Origin: an uncultured Actinomycetes bacterium
GTDB lineage: Bacteria; Actinomycetota; Acidimicrobiia; Acidimicrobiales; RAAP-2
Reading direction: 5' to 3'
DNA: 64,000 nucleotides
Assembly (NCBI GenBank): GCA_903825895.1
Contig: CAIKCI010000032.1
Location: forward strand, 1 to 64,000
Within the stretch, counting starts at the first letter, position 1; the number at the start of each line of letters is the position of its first letter. The notes under the pieces are model-generated. The model was not told where the DNA came from. It saw nothing but the letters and a program-made list of their open reading frames with translations, and searched no databases. The position numbers and the translations under genes were made by a program. Of this stretch, positions 48,959 through 58,096 are shown in pieces.

Positions 48959-49609
48959 ATGCGACCACGTTCAGCCAAAGGTCGGGCTCAAGAGACGGAT
49001 CGTCGCCTCCAGGAGGCGTATCCAGGTTCGGCCCGGGAACTGTGTGCGTTGACCTTTTCGACGCCCTTCCAGCTTCTCGCTGCCACCATCTTGTCAGCTC
49101 AATGCACCGATGAACGGGTCAACCTCGTCACGCCGTTTCTGTTTGAGCGTTTTCCAACCCCCGAAACCTTGGCCGTAGCTCGACAAGAAGACATTGAAGC
49201 AATAGTTCATGCCACCGGGTTCTTTCGAGCGAAGGCAGGCAACCTGATCGCAATGGCCCAACGAGTCTGTGCTGAGTACGGCGGGATCGTACCGACAGAA
49301 CTTGCTGACCTCACGACCTTGGCTGGTGTGGGTCGAAAAACCGGCAACGTGTTACGTTCCGTAGCGTTTGATCTTCCAGGCCTTCCCGTGGATACTCATG
49401 TCACTCGCTTAGTCCATCGCCTTGACATCACCAAAGAGTCAGACCCTGTGAAAATCGAATATTCCTTGAATGAATTCGTGCCGCCATCGAATAGAGGAGG
49501 TTTCAGTTTACGTCTGATCTTGCACGGACGAGCTGTGTGCAATGCCCGTCGTCCAAACTGCGCTCAGTGTCTCTTGGCAGACTTCTGTCCAAAAGTTGGG
49601 GTGCGCTAG
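48959..49609 (+). CDS. nth: Endonuclease III (DNA glycosylase/AP lyase)
   Basis: 216 residues. Removes oxidised pyrimidines and nicks the resulting abasic site. HhH motif LAGVGRKTGNV with catalytic Lys127, catalytic Asp145 (PVDTHVTR), and a [4Fe-4S] cluster motif C-x6-C-x2-C-x5-C at the end (CNARRPNCAQCLLADFC). Predicted leaderless start; divergent from mshD, with which it probably shares regulatory DNA. Confidence 0.96.
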   Translation: MRPRSAKGRAQETDRRLQEAYPGSARELCALTFSTPFQLLAATILSAQCTDERVNLVTPFLFERFPTPETLAVARQEDIEAIVHATGFFRAKAGNLIAMAQRVCAEYGGIVPTELADLTTLAGVGRKTGNVLRSVAFDLPGLPVDTHVTRLVHRLDITKESDPVKIEYSLNEFVPPSNRGGFSLRLILHGRAVCNARRPNCAQCLLADFCPKVGVR

Positions 49610-49615
49610 CAGCGG

Positions 49616-49810
49616 CTAGTGCTGGCGCTTTTCAGCGCTCCGCGTCGCACGGCGCAACCTGCGAAGTGAACCGTGAATTGAGCGCTCCAGGGCGATTAAT
49701 TCCGCGTCGACACCATCTTCGCCGCTGTTGCGTTCAACAATGGAAGATACTCTTCGTGCCATATCTTCGAGGCTAGCGAGAAGAGACGAGAGTTCAGAGG
49801 CATCATCCAC
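49616..49810 (-). CDS. Possible small coiled-coil protein
   Basis: 64 codons with GTG start. The protein (SSLLASLEDMARRVSSIVERNSG in its first half) would be helical and charged, with heptad-like Leu/Val spacing and a basic end. It fills most of the 276-bp gap between nth and hisD and is convergent with nth (6 bp between stops). CAAGAT, an imperfect -10, lies 6 nt before the GTG. I recognise no family; it may not be a gene. Confidence 0.4.
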   Translation of the reverse strand: MDDASELSSLLASLEDMARRVSSIVERNSGEDGVDAELIALERSIHGSLRRLRRATRSAEKRQH

Positions 49811-49873
49811 CTAGGGATCTTGGCGTATCTCGGCCCCGTTGTCACCTTGGGATTTTGTTCCCAACGACAGCGA

Positions 49874-49879
49874 TACGAT
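49874..49879 (+). promoter_or_regulatory. -10 box (TACGAT), leaderless promoter of the his operon
   Basis: TACGAT, 6 nt (GAAGGA), then GTG 49886 of hisD. No room for a His leader peptide, attenuator or T-box, so control of this operon should act at initiation or by enzyme feedback. Confidence 0.6.
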
Positions 49880-49885
49880 GAAGGA

Positions 49886-51163
49886 GTGTTGACCTTTATT
49901 GATGCCAGGGCATTTTCCGGGGAATTATCTAGCCTTTTGCCCTCTCCCGAAGCGCCTGGAACCGCCGTAGCTGCACAAGTGCGCACCATCACCGAGGCGG
50001 TGCGCAACGAAGGGGATGCTGCGCTGTTTCGCTTCACGCAAGAATTCGATGGTGCCTCGCTTGATCGCCTCGACGTAACGCAAGAAGAACTACAAGCTGC
50101 GACGGGCCGTATTGATCCCTCAGTGCTTTACGCCCTTGAAGTCGCCTACAAGAGAATTTTTGCGTACCACGCGCACGAAATGTCGACTCCTGAAACCTAC
50201 GAGGATGGACGAGTTACCGTTCGCCCCCTCAGCGTGCCTGTAGATCGGGCAGGGTGTTACGCTCCCGGCGGACTTGCTCGCTATCCCTCGTCGGTGCTGA
50301 TGTGTGTCGCCCCAGCACGAGTAGCTGGAGTCGACAATATTGCCCTTTGTATTCCCCCTGACAGGAGTGGTCGTATTGATGACGTCTCCCTGGCCGCAGC
50401 AGCGGTGGCGGGAGTGAGCGAGGTCTACGCCCTCGGCGGGGCGCAAGCTATCGCCGCCCTGGCTCTCGGCACAGAGACGATCCCAAGGGTTGACGTGATC
50501 GTTGGGCCCGGTAATAGCTATGTCGCTGAAGCGAAACGACAGTTGTCGGGCGAAGTTGGAGTTGCTTCATCATTTGCTGGTCCTTCGGAAGTCGTGGTGA
50601 TCGCAGACGGCTCAACTCGACCGGAACTCGCAGCGATTGACCTGATGGTTCAGGCTGAACACGGCCCTGACGGCATGGCGTGGTTGATTACCTGGGATGA
50701 GATGATCGCCCGAAACGTGGATGCGGCGTTGGAACGGTTGATCGCCGAGTCTCCGAGAAAGGAACAGCTGCTCGCCACCATGGAAAAAAGTGGCGTGTGT
50801 GTCCTGGTGGATTCGCCGGCTCAAGCGGTAGAGGTTTCAAACATTGTCGCGCCAGAGCATCTCGAACTTCTTGTGGATGATTATTCCGACTTGGTTGAAC
50901 TCATCCGGAATGCCGGTGCAGTGTTCTGCGGGCAAAACGCTCCGGCAAGTCTTGGCGACTATGCGGTCGGCCCCAACCACATCCTCCCGACGAACCGCAG
51001 CGCGCGTTTTGCCTCATCACTTCGTGCTGACGACTTTCTCAAGCACATTCACGTTGTAGAGGTCTCGCCTGAAGGTTTTGATGAGCTGGCCCCTACTGTC
51101 ATTGCTCTTGCCCAGAGTGAAGGGCTCGCAGCGCACGTCGATTCGATCCGGTTTCGCCAATGA
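49886..51163 (+). CDS. hisD: Histidinol dehydrogenase
   Basis: 425 residues. Zn- and NAD-dependent oxidation of histidinol to histidine. VDRAGCYAPGGLARYPSSVLM, YALGGAQAIAALALGTE, VDVIVGPGNSYVAEAKR, DLMVQAEHGPDG (Zn and catalytic His) and APEHLELLVDD are signature stretches. GTG 49886 is set by the -10 box 6 nt upstream; the open frame extends to 49820 but would start before the promoter. hisC overlaps by 4 nt. Confidence 0.96.
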   Translation: MLTFIDARAFSGELSSLLPSPEAPGTAVAAQVRTITEAVRNEGDAALFRFTQEFDGASLDRLDVTQEELQAATGRIDPSVLYALEVAYKRIFAYHAHEMSTPETYEDGRVTVRPLSVPVDRAGCYAPGGLARYPSSVLMCVAPARVAGVDNIALCIPPDRSGRIDDVSLAAAAVAGVSEVYALGGAQAIAALALGTETIPRVDVIVGPGNSYVAEAKRQLSGEVGVASSFAGPSEVVVIADGSTRPELAAIDLMVQAEHGPDGMAWLITWDEMIARNVDAALERLIAESPRKEQLLATMEKSGVCVLVDSPAQAVEVSNIVAPEHLELLVDDYSDLVELIRNAGAVFCGQNAPASLGDYAVGPNHILPTNRSARFASSLRADDFLKHIHVVEVSPEGFDELAPTVIALAQSEGLAAHVDSIRFRQ

Positions 51164-52227
51164 GCACGCCTGCGCCCCGCCCCGGGTTGTCCAGCCTCGC
51201 TGGTTATTACTCACCTCAGGTCACTGCTTCAGTTCGTCTGAACTCGAATGAGTCACCGGTGGCCCCACCTGATTCATTCGTCGAAAAGCTTAAAAATGCT
51301 CTTGACCAGATTTCGCTCCATCGTTATCCGGATCGGCAAGTCAACGCCCTTCGAGAGGCGCTCGCCGACCGAGAGGGAGTTTTGCCATCTGAGATTTTCT
51401 GTGCCAATGGTTCTGATGAAGTTCTCCAGAGTCTTTTCTTGGCCTATGGGGGACCGGGACGTTCGGTACTCATCTTTGAGCCCACCTACGCGCTCCATAG
51501 TGAAATCGCTCGGATTACCGGCACGCAGGTGATTACTGCTGAACGCAGCGATGGCTTCACCTTGAGTGAGGAAATCGTCTCAGCCGCCATCACATCACAC
51601 CAACCCGACATCGTGATGTTGTGCTCACCGAATAATCCAACGGGTCTGACAGAACCGGTGGAAGCGCTGCGCGCTGCTCTCGATTCGTCAGCCCTCGTGC
51701 TGGTCGATGAGGCCTATGGTCAGTTCGCCTCCTATCGCGCTCATGACGTTGTCGATCCGACGGATCGTGAGCGTTTGGTTGCCATTCACACATTCTCGAA
51801 GACGTGGGCGCTCGCTGGCTTGCGCCTCGGCTACGCCGTGGCTCCTTCTCCTGTTGTTGAAAACCTTGAGTTGGTTGCTATGCCGTATCACCTATCCAGC
51901 ATCACCCAACGAGCCGGGCTCTTGGCTCTCGAAGGTCAAGGCGAAATGGAAGCGAGGGTGCTGACACTCAAAGAGGAACGCCAAAGGATAGAGGACGCCA
52001 TGGCGCCCTTGGCAGTAAAGGTGTGGCCCTCGGAAGCGAATTTTATTCTGTTTCGACCGACCACGCTGGTGAGCAATGATGTGTGGCAGGGACTCCTCGA
52101 CCGTTCAGTTCTCGTTCGAAACTTTTCCGATTGGCCTCGGCTCGACGGATGCCTGCGAGTGACGGTTGGAACCCCCGAAGAAAACGAGGCATTCATTACT
52201 GCACTCAGAGAGGTGGTTGGACAATGA
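51160..52227 (+). CDS. hisC: Histidinol-phosphate aminotransferase
   Basis: 355 residues, class II PLP aminotransferase. RLNSNESPVAPP at the N-terminus, SPNNPTGLTEPV, VDEAYGQF and the PLP Lys in TFSKTWALAGLRLGYA are present. ATG overlaps the hisD stop and its own stop overlaps hisB (ATGA in both cases), as in a tightly coupled operon. It may also serve aromatic amino acid transamination, as some actinobacterial HisC do; not visible here. Confidence 0.94.
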   Translation: MSTPAPRPGLSSLAGYYSPQVTASVRLNSNESPVAPPDSFVEKLKNALDQISLHRYPDRQVNALREALADREGVLPSEIFCANGSDEVLQSLFLAYGGPGRSVLIFEPTYALHSEIARITGTQVITAERSDGFTLSEEIVSAAITSHQPDIVMLCSPNNPTGLTEPVEALRAALDSSALVLVDEAYGQFASYRAHDVVDPTDRERLVAIHTFSKTWALAGLRLGYAVAPSPVVENLELVAMPYHLSSITQRAGLLALEGQGEMEARVLTLKEERQRIEDAMAPLAVKVWPSEANFILFRPTTLVSNDVWQGLLDRSVLVRNFSDWPRLDGCLRVTVGTPEENEAFITALREVVGQ

Positions 52228-52820
52228 CGAATCGAAGAGGAAGCGCAGAGCGAACCACAAAGGAAACCGAAATTTTCGTGTCACTTGGTCTCGACGGGAG
52301 CGGTCAGTGCGACAACGCAACAGGTATTCCATTCTTCGACCACATGCTCGATCAACTGGGTCGTCATGGCGGATTTGATCTTTCAATCCAGGCCACTGGA
52401 GATCTTCATGTCGACACCCACCACACCATCGAGGATGTTGGCATCACGTTGGGTGAGTGTTTCCTCGAAGCGCTCGGTGATAAGGCAGGCATCGCTCGAT
52501 TCTCGTCACGGACCATCCCGCTTGATGAAGCCGCAATTGCTGTTGCTTTAGACCTCTCAGGTCGACCATTCCTCTACTTTGGATTGGAATTTGCACCAGA
52601 TACGCCAGGACTAGGGGAACCTGCGTTTGACCCACAGCTGACCGAAGAATTTTTTCGTGCCTTTGCCACCGCTGCAGGAATCACTTTGCACGTTGACAAG
52701 GTGCGGGGGCGCAATACCCATCACCTCGTGGAAGCGACGTTCAAGTGCGTCGCTCGATGCCTCAGGGATGCGGTGACCGTTGTTGGTGGTGGAATCCCTT
52801 CGACGAAGGGTGCGTTGTAG
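52224..52820 (+). CDS. hisB: Imidazoleglycerol-phosphate dehydratase
   Basis: 198 residues, single-function enzyme without a phosphatase domain. Mn-binding histidine motifs: IPFFDHMLDQLGRHGGFDL, DTHHTIEDVGITLGE, and GRNTHHLVEATFK near the end. ATG 52224 overlaps hisC; the longer open frame lies within hisC. The histidinol-phosphate phosphatase needed for the next step must be encoded elsewhere. Confidence 0.96.
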   Translation: MTNRRGSAERTTKETEIFVSLGLDGSGQCDNATGIPFFDHMLDQLGRHGGFDLSIQATGDLHVDTHHTIEDVGITLGECFLEALGDKAGIARFSSRTIPLDEAAIAVALDLSGRPFLYFGLEFAPDTPGLGEPAFDPQLTEEFFRAFATAAGITLHVDKVRGRNTHHLVEATFKCVARCLRDAVTVVGGGIPSTKGAL

Positions 52821-52831
52821 GTCGTGTCCGC

Positions 52832-53437
52832 ATGATCGGAGTCGTTGACTACGGCATAGGGAACCTTCATTCAGCCCAGAAAGCCCTGCGACACGTTGGT
52901 GGGGAGGCAGAGCTGATCAGTAGCCCAGACTCGATCGCCGACGCCGACGCACTCGTCCTCCCGGGCGTCGGTTCTTTTGGTCGTTGTGCCGACGCATTGT
53001 CCTCGGCTGGGTGGACTGAACCGCTCCTTGCAGCGATTTCATCAGGTGTGCCATTTCTTGGCATTTGCGTGGGGTTTCAACTCCTTTACGAAGGATCTGC
53101 TGAATCGCCGGACGCCGTTGGCCTCTCAGTACTGAAGGGTTCTTGCCGTCGACTGCCGTGCGATCAACGATGCCCGCAGATTCAATGGAACAGGATTGAC
53201 TGCATCTCTGGCTCGACCCTTCTGCCAGAGCCTTTGAGCGAAGAGTGGATGTACTTTGTCCATTCCTATGCCCCTCCCGTTGGTGGTGAAACGGTAGCGA
53301 CGTGCTCGTATGGTGAAACGATCGCTGCGGCCATCGAGAAAGAGAATCTTTTTGGAGCTCAGTTCCATCCCGAGAAATCGGGTGACGCAGGTTTGCGTTA
53401 TCTTCGCAGGTTTGTCGACGTTGTGGAATGCCAATAA
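52832..53437 (+). CDS. hisH: Imidazole glycerol phosphate synthase, glutaminase subunit HisH
   Basis: 201 residues. Class I amidotransferase feeding ammonia to HisF. VVDYGIGNLHSAQKAL, LPGVGSFG, the Cys nucleophile in GICVGFQLLYEGS and the His/Glu of FHPEKSG form the triad. Start ATG 52832 lies 11 nt after hisB; upstream in-frame codons sit within hisB. The stop shares a base with hisA (TAATG). Confidence 0.95.
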   Translation: MIGVVDYGIGNLHSAQKALRHVGGEAELISSPDSIADADALVLPGVGSFGRCADALSSAGWTEPLLAAISSGVPFLGICVGFQLLYEGSAESPDAVGLSVLKGSCRRLPCDQRCPQIQWNRIDCISGSTLLPEPLSEEWMYFVHSYAPPVGGETVATCSYGETIAAAIEKENLFGAQFHPEKSGDAGLRYLRRFVDVVECQ

Positions 53438-54180
53438 TGGATTTCTACGCAGCAGTGGACTTGCGAGGCGGGCAGGCTGTTCGCCTGTTGCGTGGGGACT
53501 TTGCGCAACAGACCTCTTATGGAGATCCCCTGGAGCTCGCTACAAGCTTTGTCGATGGTGGGGCAGATTGGCTCCATGTTGTTGATCTAGATGGAGCGCG
53601 TGATGAGAAGCGACGCAATTTGTCGGTCATTCAATCGCTCTGTGCAATGAGTTCAATTCCCATCGAGGTTGGCGGAGGGGTCCGAAGCGTTCACGATGCT
53701 GAAATTCTGCTCGACGCCGGGGTCGCAAGAGTAATTCTCGGTACCGTTGCCCTCGAGAACCCGTCGCTGGCACTTGAGATCACTGATTTATTTCCTGGGC
53801 GCGTTGCAGTAGGTATCGACTACCGACGAGATTCGTCGGGCATCACTCTCGGGGTTAGAGGGTGGGAAGAAACCGTGGCCATCGAATTGGGAGATGCGGT
53901 AGAGCAGTTTGTTCCCACACAGGCAGCCGGCATTGTGGCCACGGCCATCGATCAAGACGGTACCCTCGAAGGCCCCGATATCGTCGGATTATCGGCGCTC
54001 CTCGAAGCGACCAGCATTCCCATTGTGGCCTCCGCAGGGGTGGGCTCGCTCAACCATCTCCAGACTCTCGCGAGATTCATTTCACCAGCGGCAGGTCGTC
54101 AACTCAGCGGTGTCGTGGTGGGCAAGGCTCTGGTCGAAGGACGATTCACTGTGGAAGAAGGAGTCGCTGCATGCAAGTGA
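53437..54180 (+). CDS. hisA: ProFAR isomerase HisA
   Basis: 247 residues, TIM barrel. [17 protein letters not shown] holds the first catalytic Asp, VGIDYRRD the second, and IEVGGGVRS and [10 protein letters not shown] the two phosphate-binding halves. In Mycobacterium and Streptomyces this protein (PriA) also does the TrpF reaction, but here a separate trpF lies 4.7 kb downstream, so a dual role is not required. ATG 53437 sits on the hisH stop; ATG 53428 is possible. Overlaps hisF by 10 nt. Confidence 0.92.
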   Translation: MDFYAAVDLRGGQAVRLLRGDFAQQTSYGDPLELATSFVDGGADWLHVVDLDGARDEKRRNLSVIQSLCAMSSIPIEVGGGVRSVHDAEILLDAGVARVILGTVALENPSLALEITDLFPGRVAVGIDYRRDSSGITLGVRGWEETVAIELGDAVEQFVPTQAAGIVATAIDQDGTLEGPDIVGLSALLEATSIPIVASAGVGSLNHLQTLARFISPAAGRQLSGVVVGKALVEGRFTVEEGVAACK

Positions 54181-54929
54181 CTCGGGTGATTCCTTGTCTT
54201 GATGTCGCTGCGGGTCGAGTGGTCAAAGGTGTTAATTTCGTGAACCTTGCCGATTCTGGTGATCCCGTGGAACTTGCTGCACGTTACGGTGCTGAAGGCG
54301 CCGATGAGATTATTTTCCTCGACATCACTGCGACGCATGAGGAGCGGGACACCATGTTGTCCGTCGTTGAGCGAGCAGCCGAAGTCTTGTTCGTACCACT
54401 CACTGTCGGCGGAGGAGTGAGAAGTATTGACGATGGGCGACGGCTGTTGCGAGCTGGAGCAGAAAAGGTTGGGATCAATAGCGCAGCTGTGGAACGCAAT
54501 GAACTCATCAACGAGTTAGCAGATGAGTTCGGCGCTCAATGTGTAACCGTGGCGATTGACGCTCGATGGAATGGTTCCTTTTATGAGGTATATGTCAATG
54601 GAGGTCGAGTGCCGACCGGTAAGCCAGCCCTCTCCTGGGCGCTCGAGGTCGAGCAGCGAGGAGCTGGGGAGATATTGCTCACCTCAATGGACAGAGACGG
54701 AACCAAGGATGGATTTGAATTGACGCTGACACGGGCGATCTCCGATGAAGTGGGTATTGCCGTCATCGCGTCCGGGGGAGTAGGAGGCCTTCAGGACCTG
54801 GTGGATGGGGTTCTCGAGGGCGGCGCTGATGCCGTTCTTGCGGCGTCAATCTTTCACGAGCAGCAGTTCACCCTTTCCGAGGCAAAGCAGTATCTGGCAC
54901 TTCACGGCGTCACTGTTCGACCTGTGTGA
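54171..54929 (+). CDS. hisF: Imidazole glycerol phosphate synthase, cyclase subunit HisF
   Basis: 252 residues, TIM barrel producing IGP and AICAR with ammonia from His[19 protein letters not shown] carries the catalytic Asp11-type residue, [16 protein letters not shown] the first and [12 protein letters not shown] the second phosphate site, and [14 protein letters not shown] the second catalytic Asp. ATG 54171 gives the standard N-terminus. The 41 bp to the next gene contain a -10 box. Confidence 0.96.
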   Translation: MQVTRVIPCLDVAAGRVVKGVNFVNLADSGDPVELAARYGAEGADEIIFLDITATHEERDTMLSVVERAAEVLFVPLTVGGGVRSIDDGRRLLRAGAEKVGINSAAVERNELINELADEFGAQCVTVAIDARWNGSFYEVYVNGGRVPTGKPALSWALEVEQRGAGEILLTSMDRDGTKDGFELTLTRAISDEVGIAVIASGGVGGLQDLVDGVLEGGADAVLAASIFHEQQFTLSEAKQYLALHGVTVRPV

Positions 54930-54958
54930 CGTCGTCCTGAACCCGCCATGAGATGCGA

Positions 54959-54964
54959 TACGGT
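54959..54964 (+). promoter_or_regulatory. -10 box (TACGGT), internal leaderless promoter before the GroES-like gene
   Basis: TACGGT, 6 nt (CATTTA), then GTG 54971. It would let the GroES-like gene, hisI and trpE be transcribed apart from hisDCBHAF. Confidence 0.5.
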
Positions 54965-54970
54965 CATTTA

Positions 54971-55312
54971 GTGAACGAAAACGAACATGTCACCGGGCTC
55001 GACAAGCAGGCAATCACCGTCCTTTTTGATCGAGTTTTGGTTAAAGTTGGTGATGCCGAAGGGGAACGCCGGAGCCGCTCAGGTATCCTGATCCCAGCGA
55101 CGGCGCAAATGTCTCGCCGGCTCACGTGGGGCGAGACGGTAGCCGTTGGACCCCATGTGCGAGCGGTGAAGCTCGGAGATCAAGTTCTTTTCAATCCAGA
55201 AGACCAGTTCGAGGTTGAAATCCATGCAGAGGAGTACAGCATTCTTCGCGAGCGAGATATCCACGCTGTAGCAACCACCCGTATGGATGGGGGAACAGGA
55301 CTGTATCTATGA
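54971..55312 (+). CDS. GroES-like (Cpn10 family) protein lacking the roof loop
   Basis: 113 residues. Residues 14-25 ([12 protein letters not shown]) and the mobile-loop region [14 protein letters not shown] (about 32-45) match GroES. Between VAVGPHVR and VKLGDQVLF about ten residues are missing compared with GroES, which removes the beta hairpin forming the roof of the heptamer. Unlike groES it has no groEL neighbour but sits between hisF and hisI, overlapping hisI by 4 nt. Similar 'GroES family' proteins occur in actinobacteria; the function is unknown. GTG start is defined by the -10 box. Confidence 0.8.
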   Translation: MNENEHVTGLDKQAITVLFDRVLVKVGDAEGERRSRSGILIPATAQMSRRLTWGETVAVGPHVRAVKLGDQVLFNPEDQFEVEIHAEEYSILRERDIHAVATTRMDGGTGLYL

Positions 55313-55680
55313 CGCTCAAGGTCGCCAGTGACGACATGTTTGACGAGATCGTCTTCGATGACAAAGGGCTCGTTGTCGCCGTTGTTCAAGATGCAGCGGA
55401 TCGTACGGTGTTGATGGTGGCCTATATGAATCAATCTTCGCTCCGCAAGACGGTGGAAACTGGTCGGACATGGTTTTGGTCGCGAAGCCGTCAGGAACTT
55501 TGGTGCAAGGGGGAAACCTCAGGAGACCGACAATTTGTTCGCTCCATCGACTACGACTGTGATGGCGACGCTCTCTTGATCACCGTGGAGCAACAAGGCA
55601 AAGGGGCTTGTCACACTGGAGAGCGAAGCTGTTTTTTCCGCGTCTTGGCGACGGGCCAAGATGCTGAGGAGCGTCCGTGA
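55309..55680 (+). CDS. hisI: Phosphoribosyl-AMP cyclohydrolase
   Basis: 123 residues, HisI without a fused HisE domain. Opens the purine ring of [50 protein letters not shown] and [14 protein letters not shown] contain the metal-binding Asp and Cys residues. It overlaps the GroES-like gene (ATGA) and the start of trpE. hisE and hisG are absent from this window. Confidence 0.96.
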   Translation: MTLKVASDDMFDEIVFDDKGLVVAVVQDAADRTVLMVAYMNQSSLRKTVETGRTWFWSRSRQELWCKGETSGDRQFVRSIDYDCDGDALLITVEQQGKGACHTGERSCFFRVLATGQDAEERP

Positions 55681-57200
55681 TGAGTCCGGGGCAACGTCAA
55701 GCGGTTCCGTCACTCGATGTTTTTGTTGATCTTGCGAAGGCGCACAAGATTATTCCGATCACGAGGGAAATCGTTGCTGATACCTTGACGCCTGTTGGGG
55801 TCTTCCTTGCGGCCATTGGAAGCGGCGATGGGTTTCTCCTTGAGTCCGTGGAGGGAGGTGACCGGTGGGGGCGGTACTCATTTGTCGGGCGTCGGCCACT
55901 TGCCACGTTGACATCGACCAACGAATCGCTGACGAGCTCTGGGGACGCGTTCGATTTCAACGGTGAGACCATGCTGGAAGCACTTGAGTCCTTGATGAAC
56001 TCTGTGAAAACGCCAGAGCTTTCCCACCTACCGCCATTACATAGCGGCGTCGTCGGGTATTTGGGCTACGACACAGTGCGCGAGATCGAAAACCTCCCCG
56101 CCCCGCCTTCTCGCTCGCTGGACCTTCCTGACGCCACCATGATGATCATTGGAGAGTTGATCGCCTTTGATCACTGGCGCCAACGCATCACACTTATTGT
56201 GAATGTGGTCATCCCTGATGAAGTGTCTCATGATGGACTGACCGATCTCTACGATCGAGCGCTTGATGATCTCAATGAATTGGAGCGAGCCAGCGGAAGC
56301 ACCCCAGCCATTCCGCCTCTCATGGCACCAAGCGAATCAACCTTGACAACCTTCGCTGACGCACGATCGACCATGACCTCGACTGAGTATCAACAGGCAG
56401 TCAGTGTTGCAAAGGAGTACGTTACGGCGGGAGACATCTTCCAGGTGGTCCTGTCACAGCGTTTTGACATTGACGGGCCCGTGGATGCATTCGGCGTGTA
56501 CCGGGCCCTTCGTCTCTTAAATCCCAGTCCTTATCTCTATTTTCTGCGGATTAATGGCGTCGAGATCGCCGGATCCTCACCTGAGGCCATGGTTCGTCTT
56601 CGTGATGGCGTCGTCACCTCTCGACCTATCGCCGGGTCACGGCGTCGAGGAGCAACGCCGCTGGAAGACGAATTCTTGGGAGCGGAACTGCGTGAAGATC
56701 CTAAAGAGGTTGCCGAGCACGTGATGTTGGTCGACTTGGCCCGCAATGATGTGGGTCGAGTTGCATCCTTTGGCAGTGAAGAAGTCGAGGAGTTCATGAC
56801 CTTGGAGCGCTACAGCCACATCATGCATTTGACATCGCAAGTCTCAGGTCGTCTGCGGGAGGACAAGGGTCCAATTGACGTGTTGCGCGCTACGTTCCCC
56901 GCCGGGACTCTCTCAGGAGCCCCCAAGGTGAGAGCCATGGAGATCATCGACGAACTAGAGCCCACTCGACGGGGGGTCTACGGTGGCGTGGTTGGGTATC
57001 TCGACTTCTCCGGCAACATTGATACGGCTATCGCTATTCGAACACTTGTTGTGACTCCCTCTGGCCACGCTTCTGTGCAGGCTGGTGCGGGCATTGTGGC
57101 TGATAGCGATCCGTCGAGCGAAGACGCTGAGTGTCATGCAAAAGCCGCTGCGGTCTTAAACGCCGTGGCGGTTGCCCGAGCCGCCGGCGGCGCCCAATGA
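55680..57200 (+). CDS. trpE: Anthranilate synthase component I
   Basis: 506 residues. Converts chorismate to anthranilate with ammonia from TrpG. The N-terminal regulatory part includes LLESVEGGDRWGRYSFVG, where the LLES motif binds feedback tryptophan; the catalytic part has GDIFQVVLSQRF, IAGSSPEAMV, RPIAGSRRRG, ARNDVGRVA, PAGTLSGAPKVRAMEIIDELEP-type and GAGIVADSDP motifs. The ATG shares a base with the hisI stop (TGATG) and has GAGGAG 8 nt upstream. trpG and trpD are missing nearby, so the partner subunit is encoded elsewhere. Confidence 0.95.
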   Translation: MSPGQRQAVPSLDVFVDLAKAHKIIPITREIVADTLTPVGVFLAAIGSGDGFLLESVEGGDRWGRYSFVGRRPLATLTSTNESLTSSGDAFDFNGETMLEALESLMNSVKTPELSHLPPLHSGVVGYLGYDTVREIENLPAPPSRSLDLPDATMMIIGELIAFDHWRQRITLIVNVVIPDEVSHDGLTDLYDRALDDLNELERASGSTPAIPPLMAPSESTLTTFADARSTMTSTEYQQAVSVAKEYVTAGDIFQVVLSQRFDIDGPVDAFGVYRALRLLNPSPYLYFLRINGVEIAGSSPEAMVRLRDGVVTSRPIAGSRRRGATPLEDEFLGAELREDPKEVAEHVMLVDLARNDVGRVASFGSEEVEEFMTLERYSHIMHLTSQVSGRLREDKGPIDVLRATFPAGTLSGAPKVRAMEIIDELEPTRRGVYGGVVGYLDFSGNIDTAIAIRTLVVTPSGHASVQAGAGIVADSDPSSEDAECHAKAAAVLNAVAVARAAGGAQ

Positions 57201-58069
57201 GCGAGGACGTTGCGACGCCCATTTCCGCCCTGGCTCCGCGGCCTGGGGCACTTGCGGTGCGCTCGCATCAAGCAGTGTCCGTTTCGGGTGATGATGCAAC
57301 GTCGTTCCTTCAGGGGCAGTGCTCGCAGGACATTGCCCTGCTTGGGGAGAACTCTTCCGCGTGGACCTTCGTCCTTGAGCCAGATGGCAAACTGGGGTTC
57401 CTGGTCTTTGCTGTGCGGGTGGGGGATGGCTATCGGCTCTTGTGCGCTGAAAAAGAGGTTGATGGACTTCTTGCTCGCCTCCGTCGATTCGCGTTACGCG
57501 TCGCTGTAATTTTTGCAACGACAGAAGTCACACTCTTGTTCGGCCCTGAACGACCGCAGGAACTCGAGGACGCAGTCGATCTCATTGGGCTGCAGTGTGG
57601 GCCAAGCTTGAATGCGTGGATGATCGACTCCGAACATGCGAGCGCGGGGTTTGATGTCGACACGGTGTTTGATCCCTGGTTTACGAGTGCGTGGTTTGCG
57701 CACCTTGACTTTAATGATGCATGCGAAGGAATGAATCCGTTCTCGTTTGGGGCGTCGTTCATCGCTGGATCCTGTTCATTCACGAAAGGTTGCTACACCG
57801 GTCAAGAACTCGTGGCTCGCGTTGAGGCGAGGGGAGCACAAGCGCCGCTACAACTCTGTGCTTTCTCGGCGAGTGGGCCCGTCGAGACTGGTCTCGAACT
57901 TCTACGCGACGGCGTTTCGATTGGATCCGTGGAGCGCACTGCCATAGATGCCGCTTCTGGATCCACAAGAGGCTTTTGTCTTGTCAAGCGCAGTGCTCTC
58001 AGTCCAGATGGATTCACGGCTCTGGCCGGACAAACAGAGGTGAGTGTTCGAATGTTGGATGCTCATTAA
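57197..58069 (+). CDS. ygfZ: YgfZ/GcvT-domain Fe-S cluster assembly protein
   Basis: 290 residues, folate-binding GcvT-like fold. The diagnostic motif KGCYTGQE spans 197-204, and FLQGQCSQDI lies near the N-terminus. YgfZ supports assembly or repair of certain Fe-S enzymes in a folate-dependent way. It sits between trpE and trpC, overlapping trpE by 4 nt (ATGA), with no evident link to tryptophan. A promoter for trpC starts right behind it. Confidence 0.9.
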   Translation: MSEDVATPISALAPRPGALAVRSHQAVSVSGDDATSFLQGQCSQDIALLGENSSAWTFVLEPDGKLGFLVFAVRVGDGYRLLCAEKEVDGLLARLRRFALRVAVIFATTEVTLLFGPERPQELEDAVDLIGLQCGPSLNAWMIDSEHASAGFDVDTVFDPWFTSAWFAHLDFNDACEGMNPFSFGASFIAGSCSFTKGCYTGQELVARVEARGAQAPLQLCAFSASGPVETGLELLRDGVSIGSVERTAIDAASGSTRGFCLVKRSALSPDGFTALAGQTEVSVRMLDAH

Positions 58070-58084
58070 GTACCGCCCGACTAC

Positions 58085-58090
58085 TACGAT
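58085..58090 (+). promoter_or_regulatory. -10 box (TACGAT), leaderless promoter of trpCFBA
   Basis: TACGAT, 6 nt (AAAGCC), then ATG 58097. No Trp leader peptide, trp attenuator or T-box fits between promoter and gene. Confidence 0.6.
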
Positions 58091-58096
58091 AAAGCC

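Noticed and set aside
49820-49885. Upstream in-frame extension of hisD
   Set aside because: It is unlike known HisD N-termini and starts before the -10 box; the GTG at 49886 fits promoter and family.
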